The notes under the pieces are model-generated. The model saw only the letters and a program-made list of their open reading frames with translations, was not told the origin of the DNA and did no database searches. 30,323 nt of DNA from the NCBI GenBank assembly GCA_020851835.1, contig JADZBZ010000209.1:1-30323 (forward strand), written 5' to 3'. Positions 1 through 6,434 of the stretch are shown in pieces. This DNA is from Acidobacteriota bacterium (lineage in GTDB: Bacteria; Acidobacteriota; Vicinamibacteria; Vicinamibacterales; UBA2999). Every line of letters begins with the position of its first letter. The first letter of the stretch is position 1. The position numbers and the translations under genes are program-made.

Positions 1-1695
1 GGGGTGAGCTACAAGGGGCTGTGCCCGTTCCACGGCGAGAAGACCCCGTCGTTCAACGTCAACCGCGACCGGGGGTTCTTCCACTGCTTCGGCTGCGGGG
101 TGGGCGGCGACGTCTTCAAGTTCATCGAGCTCAAGGAGCAGCTCGGGTTCCAGGACGCCGTGCGGCAGCTCGCCCAGCGCTTCGGCATTCCGGTGCCCGA
201 GCTCGAGGGCGGCGACACCTCCGGCGACTCGGCCGCCGAACGCGAGTCGCTGCTGAAGATGCACGAGGTGGCCACCGCGCACTTCCGCGAGCAGCTCGAC
301 TCCCCGCCGGCCGAGCGCGTCCGCCAGTATCTGGTCGAGGCGCGGGGCCTCACGCCCGAGACCATCGCGCGGCTCCAACTGGGATACGCCCCGCCCGGCC
401 GGGACGTGCTCCGCCAACGCCTGCTGAAGACCGGATTTGCGCCCGCCCGTATCCTGGCCAGCGGCCTGGTCACCCGGCGGGACGATGGGAGCGAAGTGGA
501 TCGGTTCCGCAACCGGCTGATGGTCCCGATTGCCCGTGACAGCGGGTCGGTCATCGCCTTTGGCGGACGGGCGATGGAGCACGACCAGGTGCCGAAGTAC
601 CTGAACTCGCCCGAGACGGCTCTCTACAGCAAGAGCCGCACGCTCTATGGATTGAACCTGACGAAGGGTGACATCCGCAAGCGGAGCTTCGTCATCATCG
701 TCGAGGGCTATTTCGACTTCGCGCAGCTATTCCAGGCGGGCGGACTGCCCGTGGTGGCGACCTGCGGCACCGCGCTGACCACGGCCCAGGCCCAGCAACT
801 GCGGCGCTTCACGTCGAAGACGGTGCTCTGCTACGACCCCGATGCCGCAGGGCAGACCGCCGCCGAGCGCAGTTCGGAGCTGCTGGTGGCCGAGGGGTTC
901 GACGTGAACGTCGTGCGGCTGCCCGGCGGCGACGACCCGGACGGCTTCATCCAGGCGCGCGGCCGGGAAGCGTTCGTGGAGCAGTTGAAGGCATCGAAGC
1001 CCTATCTGGAGTTCCTCCTGGATCGGGCGGCGACCGGGCTCGACCTCGCCCGCGACGAGCCGCGCCGCGAGTTCCTGCACCAGATGCTGGTGGTCGCGGC
1101 CCGCATTCCCGACCCGGCGGCCCGTGACCAGTTCGCGGACCGGCTGGCCCACAAGGCGCGGGTGACCGAGACGGTGGTGCGAGCAGAAATCCGCAAGGCC
1201 GCAGCCGGCCGAAAGACCGAGCTGCCGGCCGCACGGGTGCCGGGCCCGATGGGACAGCTCCGGGGAGCCGAGCGGGGGCTGCTCTGGGGGTTGATTCATG
1301 CACCGGCCCAGGTGTTGCCGTGGCTAAAAACGCTGGAAGATATTGATTTAGAAGGACTTAGCTCGGCAGGCATCCTGCGCCTGGCACGTGACCTCGCCGT
1401 GAGCGATCCGGAGGATGTGCCAAACGCCCTGATGGAGCGTCTAAGTACGACAGAGGTCCAGTGGTTGGCGGCCACGGCGTCCCATGCCTCGCCCCCGGTC
1501 ATCGACGCGGAATTCTCGGTTCGATCCCTGAAACGCCTGACGCTGGAACGGGAGCGGGCCGAGGTGCAGCGGGACATCGACAGGCTGCAGGCGCAGGGCG
1601 ATCGCGGTCCGGCACTCATCCTTCTTCTCCAGCGCAAGCTCGAACTGCAGCGGCGGCTCGAGCACGAAGATGAGCAACCGGGCTACAATGCATAG
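1..1695 (+). CDS. dnaG: DNA primase DnaG, 5' end cut by window edge
   Basis: Synthesises RNA primers at the replication fork in partnership with DnaB helicase. The reading frame is open from base 1, so roughly the first 30-40 residues lie outside the window. The CHC2 zinc finger is visible at once, with ligands C8, H11, C29 and C32 (numbering from the first codon seen) inside CPFHGEKTPSF...HCFGCG. The catalytic core follows, with the Toprim acidic residues E235 (VEGY) and D278/D281 (CYDPDAAGQ). The last ~140 residues are the variable helicase-binding region, ending in a charged helix. rpoD begins 48 bases downstream, the classical macromolecular-synthesis arrangement. Oddity: bases about 1321-1450 use clearly AT-richer codons (cta, aaa, tta, gga, agt) than the rest. 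Identity is certain; only the N-terminus is missing. Confidence 0.97.
   Translation, partial: GVSYKGLCPFHGEKTPSFNVNRDRGFFHCFGCGVGGDVFKFIELKEQLGFQDAVRQLAQRFGIPVPELEGGDTSGDSAAERESLLKMHEVATAHFREQLDSPPAERVRQYLVEARGLTPETIARLQLGYAPPGRDVLRQRLLKTGFAPARILASGLVTRRDDGSEVDRFRNRLMVPIARDSGSVIAFGGRAMEHDQVPKYLNSPETALYSKSRTLYGLNLTKGDIRKRSFVIIVEGYFDFAQLFQAGGLPVVATCGTALTTAQAQQLRRFTSKTVLCYDPDAAGQTAAERSSELLVAEGFDVNVVRLPGGDDPDGFIQARGREAFVEQLKASKPYLEFLLDRAATGLDLARDEPRREFLHQMLVVAARIPDPAARDQFADRLAHKARVTETVVRAEIRKAAAGRKTELPAARVPGPMGQLRGAERGLLWGLIHAPAQVLPWLKTLEDIDLEGLSSAGILRLARDLAVSDPEDVPNALMERLSTTEVQWLAATASHASPPVIDAEFSVRSLKRLTLERERAEVQRDIDRLQAQGDRGPALILLLQRKLELQRRLEHEDEQPGYNA
1684..1689 (+). promoter_or_regulatory. 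Candidate -10 box TACAAT for rpoD
   Basis: TACAAT lies in the last codons of dnaG, 54 bases before the rpoD start, which would give a leader of about 48 bases. No convincing -35 box is seen 17 bases upstream. Similar TACAAT/TACACT/TACGAT hexamers precede other genes in the window, which is the main support. rpoD often has internal promoters within dnaG in other bacteria. Confidence 0.35.
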
Positions 1696-1729
1696 CTCCC
1701 CCGCCGGGGATACAAACGGGATGTCACGC

Positions 1730-1735
1730 AGGAGG
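1730..1735 (+). promoter_or_regulatory. Strong Shine-Dalgarno AGGAGG fixing the rpoD TTG start
   Basis: AGGAGG sits 8 bases before the TTG at 1744. The nearby ATG at 1721 is out of frame, so this site selects the TTG start. Confidence 0.8.
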
Positions 1736-1743
1736 AAGGGCCC

Positions 1744-3453
1744 TTGTCCCTCGAAGAAAGGTTCGACGAAGTCCGCCAGCTCATCATCATCGGCAAGGAG
1801 AAGGGCTACCTGCTCTATGACGAGGTGAACGATCTGCTGCCGGCCGAGCTCACCTCATCGCCCGAAGATCTCGATGAGCTGATGAGCATGTTCGGCGCCG
1901 CCGGAATCGACCTCGTCGATTCCGAGAAGGGGTATCGCGAGCGCGAAGGCATGGAGCGCAGCGAAGGCCCTCCGGGGCCCGAGGAGGGCCAGGAGCTGGA
2001 CCTCACGCCCGGGGCGCTCGACAAGACCAACGATCCGGTGCGCATGTACCTGCGCGAGATGGGCACGGTGCCGCTGCTCACCCGCGAAGGTGAGGTGGCG
2101 ATCGCCAAGCGCATCGAGCGGGGCAAGCTCTCGGTCATCAAGTCGATCTCCCGCATGCCCGCGATTGCCAAGGCGGTCATCCGCATGGGCGAGGCCTTGA
2201 AGGCCGGCGAGCGGACCGTCCGCGAACTGGTGATCTTCAACGACGAGGAGATTACCGACGATCGCATCGAGGAGCGCGCCCAGAAGTTCCTGCGCGAGGT
2301 CGACGGCGTCCGCAAGGCGCGCGTGGCCGTCGAAAAGCTGCAGGAGAAGCTGGCGGCGATTCCGAAATCCGAGAAGCGCAAGTACCGCCGTGCCCGGTGG
2401 AAGAAGATGCGCGCGGAGGTCGATCTGTCGCGCCTGATTCGGAAGATCGAGTTCACCGAGCCCGTGAAGCGCCGCCTCGTCGAAGAAGTGAAGGACATCG
2501 TCGAGCGCGTGTCGAAGATGCAGCGCGAGCTCGACAACGTGAAGAAGACGCTGGCGGCCAAGACCCGCCGCCCCAAGCTGAAGGAAGAGGACCGCAAGAA
2601 CCTCGAGCGGCGCCGCAAGGAGCTGGCGGCCGAGGTCAAGCAAAAGACCGAGGACCTCGAGGAGAGCGTGGACCACCTGCGGCACACGCTCGAGGTGATC
2701 ATGCGCGGCGAGGCGCAGGCCGAACAGGCGAAGAAGGAGCTGGTCGAAGCCAACCTCCGCCTGGTGGTCTCCATCGCGAAGAAATACACCAACCGCGGCC
2801 TGCAGTTCCTGGACCTGATCCAGGAAGGCAACATCGGCCTGATGAAGGCGGTGGACAAGTTCGAGTACCGGCGCGGTTACAAGTTCTCGACCTACGCCAC
2901 GTGGTGGATCCGACAGGCCATCACGCGAGCGATTGCCGACCAGGCCCGCACGATTCGCATCCCGGTCCACATGATCGAGACGATCAACAAGCTCATTCGC
3001 ACGTCGCGGGCGCTCGTGCAGGAGCTGGGGCGCGAGCCCACGTCCGAGGAAATCGCACGGCGCATGGACATCCCGGTGTCCAAGGTGCGCAAGGTCCTCA
3101 AGATCGCGCAGGAGCCCATCTCGCTCGAGACCCCGATTGGCGAGGAAGAGGATTCGCACCTGGGCGACTTCATCGAGGACCGCACGGCCGTCTCGCCGTC
3201 GGAAGCCGTGATCAACCTCGACCTGAAAGAGCAGACCGAATCGGTACTGAAGACCCTGACACCGCGCGAAGAGAAGGTCATCAAGATGCGCTTCGGCGTG
3301 GGCGACGGCAGCGAGCACACCCTCGAAGAGGTGGGCCAGAACTTCGCCGTCACCCGCGAGCGCATCCGCCAGATAGAGGCCAAGGCGCTCCGTAAGCTGC
3401 GCCACCCGTCGCGCAGCCGCAAGCTGCGGGCGTTCCTCGAAGGGCGCTCGTAG
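1744..3453 (+). CDS. rpoD: RNA polymerase primary sigma factor RpoD (sigma-70)
   Basis: Housekeeping sigma factor that directs RNA polymerase to -10/-35 promoters. 569 residues, TTG start behind a strong ribosome-binding site. Domains in order: region 1.1 (about 1-80), region 1.2 (from about 95, DPVRMYLREMG), a long non-conserved region (about 130-330), region 2 (about 331-401, including LQFLDLIQEGNIGLMKAVDKF and the -10-reading segment with TYATWWIRQAI), region 3, and region 4 with the -35-binding helix-turn-helix (about 525-552, EEVGQNFAVTRERIRQIEAK). The non-conserved region is unusually rich in Lys, Arg and Glu and reads as coiled coil. It follows dnaG and is closed by a strong hairpin. 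Region 1.1 plus the near-invariant region 2 mark it as the primary sigma and not an alternative one. Confidence 0.98.
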   Translation: MSLEERFDEVRQLIIIGKEKGYLLYDEVNDLLPAELTSSPEDLDELMSMFGAAGIDLVDSEKGYREREGMERSEGPPGPEEGQELDLTPGALDKTNDPVRMYLREMGTVPLLTREGEVAIAKRIERGKLSVIKSISRMPAIAKAVIRMGEALKAGERTVRELVIFNDEEITDDRIEERAQKFLREVDGVRKARVAVEKLQEKLAAIPKSEKRKYRRARWKKMRAEVDLSRLIRKIEFTEPVKRRLVEEVKDIVERVSKMQRELDNVKKTLAAKTRRPKLKEEDRKNLERRRKELAAEVKQKTEDLEESVDHLRHTLEVIMRGEAQAEQAKKELVEANLRLVVSIAKKYTNRGLQFLDLIQEGNIGLMKAVDKFEYRRGYKFSTYATWWIRQAITRAIADQARTIRIPVHMIETINKLIRTSRALVQELGREPTSEEIARRMDIPVSKVRKVLKIAQEPISLETPIGEEEDSHLGDFIEDRTAVSPSEAVINLDLKEQTESVLKTLTPREEKVIKMRFGVGDGSEHTLEEVGQNFAVTRERIRQIEAKALRKLRHPSRSRKLRAFLEGRS

Positions 3454-3472
3454 CACGCCAGGCACGAGATGG

Positions 3473-3510
3473 GCGGGCGAAGGGCAGCAGGCGTGCTGCC
3501 CTTCGTCCGC
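3473..3510 (+). terminator. 17-bp stem hairpin downstream of rpoD, no U-tract
   Basis: Arms 3473-3489 and 3494-3510 pair over 17 bases with a single G-U and a 4-base GGCG loop. The inner 12 bp (3478-3489 with 3494-3505) are perfect. The hairpin starts 19 bases after the rpoD stop, where a terminator is expected. No run of T follows, so it may act as a Rho-dependent or stem-only terminator, or mainly protect the mRNA 3' end. Confidence 0.6.
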
Positions 3511-3559
3511 GCAACTCACGCCCGCATCCCTGCCCCGTCCGCCAGGTCCTGTCCCTTGC

Positions 3560-3632
3560 GGGCCCATAGCTCAGCGGTTAGAGCGGCCGGCTCATAACTG
3601 GTTGGTCCCTGGTTCGAATCCAGGTGGGCCCA
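3560..3632 (+). tRNA. tRNA with CAU anticodon, probably tRNA-Ile2 (lysidine type)
   Basis: All arms can be folded by eye. The acceptor is a 7-bp stem (GGGCCCA with TGGGCCC), the D-stem is GCTC/GAGC, the anticodon stem 3586-3590/3598-3602 carries loop CTCATAA (anticodon CAT at 3593-3595), and the T-arm contains GGTTCGAATCC. The discriminator is A3632 and no CCA is encoded. The anticodon stem lacks the three G-C pairs of initiator tRNA and base pair 1-72 is intact, so it is not the initiator. The GGGCCCA acceptor, the GGTTAGAGC D-arm and the TTGGTC variable region resemble E. coli ileX (tRNA-Ile2, whose C34 is converted to lysidine by TilS). Elongator Met remains possible. Confidence 0.93.
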
Positions 3633-3683
3633 CTCCTCCCCCCGCGTGCGAAGTGCCGCCGTGCCGTGCGCGCGCTCCTGCGA

Positions 3684-3689
3684 TACACT
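3684..3689 (+). promoter_or_regulatory. Candidate -10 box TACACT for the zinc-ribbon/rnhA pair
   Basis: TACACT lies 53 bases before the ATG at 3743, in the only non-coding stretch between the tRNA and the gene. No clear -35 box is visible. It is supported mainly by position and by resemblance to other hexamers in this window. Confidence 0.3.
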
Positions 3690-3742
3690 TTCGGCAGGTT
3701 GCACCGACACCGAATCGTCCCATCCCTCTCGACCGACCGCTG

Positions 3743-4507
3743 ATGCTCCCCGACCTCGAACGACTCATCCAGTTGCAGGAACTCGAACTGCGCGCCGACG
3801 CCGCACGGCGGGTCGTGGCCACCGCCCCCGAGCGGCTGGCCGCGCTCGACGCCAGACTGGCATCAGCCCGCGCGAACCTCGAACACGCCACGGCGGTTAT
3901 CGCCGACAACCAGGGCGCCCGGCGCACGGTCGACAAGGACCTGGCCGCCGCTCAGCAACGGCTGGAGAAATACAAGGAGCAGTCCATGGCCGTGAAGACC
4001 AACACCGAGTTCCACGCCATGCAGCACCAGATGGCGGCGGTGAAGGCCGAAATCGACCAGTTCGAGAGCCGGACGCTCGAGGTGATGATGCACGCCGACG
4101 AACTGGCGGCGGCGTTGAAGGCGGCAGAGGCGCGCCTGAAGGCGGACGAGGCGGCCGTCGTCGCCGAGCGCAAGTCCATCGAAGCGGAGCGGGCCCGGAA
4201 CGAGGCGCTCGTCCAGACGTGCGCCACCGAGCGCGCCGCCCTGGTCCGGCAGATTCGTCCGGAGGTGGTGAGCACGTTCGAGAAGGTGGCCCGGGCCCGC
4301 GGGGGCATCGCGCTCGCCCGAGCCGAGAAGGAGCGCTGCGTCGTCTGCCAGGTGCGTCTGCGCCCGATGGTCTTTCAGGCCGTCGTCCGCAACGACGAGA
4401 TCGTGCAGTGCGACTCGTGCCAGCGCATCCTCTACTTCGTGCCTCCCCGGGCCGGGGAGGCCGCCGGCCAGGCCGAGCCGGCCCAGCCGCCCACGGCCTC
4501 GTCGTGA
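3743..4507 (+). CDS. Coiled-coil protein with C-terminal C4 zinc ribbon (DUF164/COG1579 type)
   Basis: 254 residues. Residues about 1-190 are heptad-like, Ala/Glu/Arg-rich helices predicted to form a long antiparallel coiled coil. The tail holds a zinc ribbon with C199, C202, C223 and C226 (CVVC...CDSC). This arrangement is typical of the DUF164 family, known as a coiled-coil hairpin with a zinc-ribbon knob; proposed roles are in nucleic-acid or ribosome-associated processes, but the function is not settled. The ATG at 3743 was chosen because the open frame upstream of it runs through the tRNA; the ribosome-binding site is weak. Its last four bases overlap the GTG start of rnhA, a neighbour often seen with this family. 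Confidence 0.85.
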   Translation: MLPDLERLIQLQELELRADAARRVVATAPERLAALDARLASARANLEHATAVIADNQGARRTVDKDLAAAQQRLEKYKEQSMAVKTNTEFHAMQHQMAAVKAEIDQFESRTLEVMMHADELAAALKAAEARLKADEAAVVAERKSIEAERARNEALVQTCATERAALVRQIRPEVVSTFEKVARARGGIALARAEKERCVVCQVRLRPMVFQAVVRNDEIVQCDSCQRILYFVPPRAGEAAGQAEPAQPPTASS

Positions 4508-4905
4508 TCACCGCGTACTTCGACGGCGGCGCGCGCGGCAACCCCGGACCGGCTGGCTGGGGGGCCCACATCGTGGACGAGGATGGCACGGTGCTGGCCG
4601 CGCTGCACGGGGCCCTGGGGCGCGCCACCAACAATGTCGCCGAGTACCACGGCCTGATCGCCGCGCTGCAGTGGGCCGTGGATCACGACGTCCCCGCGCT
4701 GCGAGTGAAGGGCGACTCGCTGCTGCTCGTCCAGCAGATGCGCGGCAACTACCGGGTGAAGAACGAAGGGTTGCAGCCGCTCTTCAAGCAGGCGCGGCTG
4801 CTGGTGATGCAGATCGGCAACGTCACCTTCGAGCACGTGCCGCGCGAACGCAACAAGGACGCCGACCGCCTGTCGAACCTCGGCATGGACTTGAACGGGG
4901 CGTAG
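4504..4905 (+). CDS. rnhA: Ribonuclease HI
   Basis: Degrades the RNA strand of RNA-DNA hybrids, for instance primers and R-loops. 133 residues, GTG start overlapping the previous stop (GTGA). The four acidic metal ligands of the type 1 family are present: D7 (YFDGGARGNPG), E47 (NNVAEYHGL), D71 (VKGDSLLLVQQ) and D121 (NKDADRLSN). It lacks the basic protrusion of the E. coli enzyme and is closer to the short forms seen in Gram-positives and archaea. It is probably co-translated with the zinc-ribbon gene. It ends 9 bases from the convergent pgeF with no room for separate terminators. Confidence 0.93.
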   Translation: MITAYFDGGARGNPGPAGWGAHIVDEDGTVLAALHGALGRATNNVAEYHGLIAALQWAVDHDVPALRVKGDSLLLVQQMRGNYRVKNEGLQPLFKQARLLVMQIGNVTFEHVPRERNKDADRLSNLGMDLNGA

Positions 4906-4914
4906 CCACGGCGA

Positions 4915-5811
4915 TCACGCCTCCCGAGGCGGCGCCACGATAAGGGCCGCCATCCGGCCGGCCGCGGCGCCGTCCCGGCGATACGATTCGAACCAGCGTG
5001 GGTACCGGGATGTGCTGAGTTCCGCCCGGTGTACGGCGCCGCCGGACACGCCGGCGGCGCGAAGCTGGTCCAGGTTGGCGCGCCACAAGTCGAGGTGGAC
5101 GGCACCGTCAGGGTTCGTCCGGCGAAACCAACGACCGAGCGACGAGCCATGCCCGGCCTGGCGAAAGGTCTCGATGAGCGCGTCGCCGACTTCGTAATCG
5201 TCGGGACCGATGCTCGGTCCCAGCGCGGCCACCATGTCCGGCGGGCGGCACCCAAACTCCCGGACGAGCGCCTCCACCGCCGCCCCGGCAATGCCCTCGC
5301 ACGTGCCGCGCCAGCCGGCATGCACGGCCGCCACCGCGCCGACCCGGCCATCGGCGATCAGAATCGGCACGCAGTCGGCCACCTGGACGAGCAGAGCTAC
5401 GCCGGGGGCGTTCGATACGAGGGCGTCGGCCTCGGGCCGCTCGGCCGACTGCCCCGGCGCCGTCTCCCCCCGGCGAATCACCCGGACCCCTCGCCCATGC
5501 ACCTGCTTGACGCGCATCAGGCGCTCCGGCCGGATCCCGAGGCGGCCAGCGACCCGTTCCCACCGGTCCGCGCGATCCGTCGCGGGCGCCGCGGGAAACG
5601 CCCGTTGCCGCGACGTGAACAGGTGTTGCGCGACTGATTCCAGGGGCACGCACCGCAGCGCCGGCTCCCAACCGTCATGGACCCAATGGAATGCGGCGCC
5701 CGGCGCCGGCGGCCGATCGGGCTCGGGCGGCTCGGGCGGGGAACCGGCGTTGACATCCCGTTGCGACACGGCGGCATCATCCTCTGAATCAGGCCTGTTC
5801 TGGACTGGCAT
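4915..5811 (-). CDS. pgeF: Peptidoglycan editing factor PgeF (YfiH/YlmD, multicopper-oxidase-like fold)
   Basis: Family members remove wrongly incorporated residues (L-Ser in place of L-Ala) from UDP-MurNAc-peptide precursors; they were once called polyphenol oxidases and also show purine nucleoside activity. 298 residues as called. The zinc/copper-site residues are H105 (VKQVHG), C147 (VADCVPIL) and H164 (AVHAGWRGT), followed by the family block LGPSIGPDDYEVG and the terminal SYRRDG. The first ~40 residues are Pro/Glu/Asp-rich and not family-like, and the ATG has only AAGAGGG immediately before it, so the true start may lie downstream (for example a GTG at residue 15). It lies a short distance after ftsZ and the radical SAM gene on the same strand; in many bacteria this gene sits next to ftsZ. 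Confidence 0.9.
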   Translation of the reverse strand: MPVQNRPDSEDDAAVSQRDVNAGSPPEPPEPDRPPAPGAAFHWVHDGWEPALRCVPLESVAQHLFTSRQRAFPAAPATDRADRWERVAGRLGIRPERLMRVKQVHGRGVRVIRRGETAPGQSAERPEADALVSNAPGVALLVQVADCVPILIADGRVGAVAAVHAGWRGTCEGIAGAAVEALVREFGCRPPDMVAALGPSIGPDDYEVGDALIETFRQAGHGSSLGRWFRRTNPDGAVHLDLWRANLDQLRAAGVSGGAVHRAELSTSRYPRWFESYRRDGAAAGRMAALIVAPPREA

Positions 5812-5905
5812 CCCTCTTGATGGGTGTGGTCGCGAGCCCGGAGCGGGCCGTCACCGACATTGCATTGGCGCCGAAACGACGGGCGCCGGACGGGAGAACG
5901 CGATC

Positions 5906-6208
5906 ATGGTGGTGAAAATCATGCCAAACGACAAGGGGAGTCCTGCGGGCAAGTTGGCAGACGCCGAACTGCACTTCGACGCGGGCGAACTCGAGGGCCT
6001 CAAGCTCATCGGCTTCGGCATCTGGGAACGCCGCACGGGGACGGGGCGCAACGTCACCTTCCCCGCCCGACAGTACTCCGTGAACGGCGAGCGCCGGAGC
6101 TTCGCGTTGCTGCGCCCCGGCACCGATGCTGCCGGCCAGGACCGCGTGCGCGACGTCATCCTGCACGCATATGCGGAGTTCGAAGCCCAGGCGGCCGTCA
6201 CCAGTTGA
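5906..6208 (+). CDS. Small conserved-looking protein with SpoVG-like pattern
   Basis: 100 residues, ATG start with GGGAG 9 bases upstream. It is encoded on the opposite strand to its neighbours, divergent from pgeF (94 bases apart) and convergent with the radical SAM gene. It contains KLADAELHF, then LKLIGFGIWERR, VTFPARQY, a basic NGERR turn, FALLRP, and a final helix RVRDVILHAYAEFE. This order (strand, conserved aromatic/Pro in the middle, Pro, then an amphipathic helix ending in A-Y-x-x-F/Y) resembles SpoVG, a small nucleic-acid-binding regulator. The resemblance is by eye only. No signal peptide or membrane segment. Function unknown; the alternative is an unrelated hypothetical protein. 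That it is a real gene is supported by the ribosome-binding site and protein-like composition. Confidence 0.7.
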   Translation: MVVKIMPNDKGSPAGKLADAELHFDAGELEGLKLIGFGIWERRTGTGRNVTFPARQYSVNGERRSFALLRPGTDAAGQDRVRDVILHAYAEFEAQAAVTS

Positions 6209-6434
6209 CTGGCGCGGCGGCGCCGGTTGTTGACCTGCCGGTAGGCCGTCGTCAGCGCCGCTTCGCGGCCGAGCGCGTCGCGCGTGTCCAACAGTCGGGG
6301 CCTGCCGTGCAGCCGAGCGGCCCTCTGCCACCCGTCGCGTCGCTCGCGGCCGACCCGGGGTGCGGCCGGTGGCGGTCTCCGTGGCGGGGGGCCTTGCCGG
6401 TCGTGCCCCGGGGAGCGGGAACCGCGGCCGGCGG
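6209..6434. other. Intergenic gap between convergent genes, no recognised feature
   Basis: 226 bases of GC-rich sequence between two convergent stops. Short GC-rich inverted repeats are present, but no stem followed by a T-run could be identified. The reverse frame stays open through part of it, but shows no start signal or family motif that I recognise. Confidence 0.5.

Noticed and set aside
1855..3567. Minus-strand 570-codon open frame antisense to rpoD
   Set aside because: A mirror of rpoD codon bias; Leu/Ala/His-rich translation without motifs.
3560..3632. Calling the CAU tRNA the initiator tRNA-fMet
   Set aside because: Base pair 1-72 is intact and the anticodon stem lacks three consecutive G-C pairs. 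The tRNA-Ile2-like body fits better, with elongator Met as the alternative.
5210..5905. Extending the small plus-strand gene upstream to 5210
   Set aside because: The upstream part is antisense to pgeF and low-complexity. The ribosome-binding site and protein-like sequence begin at the ATG at 5906.
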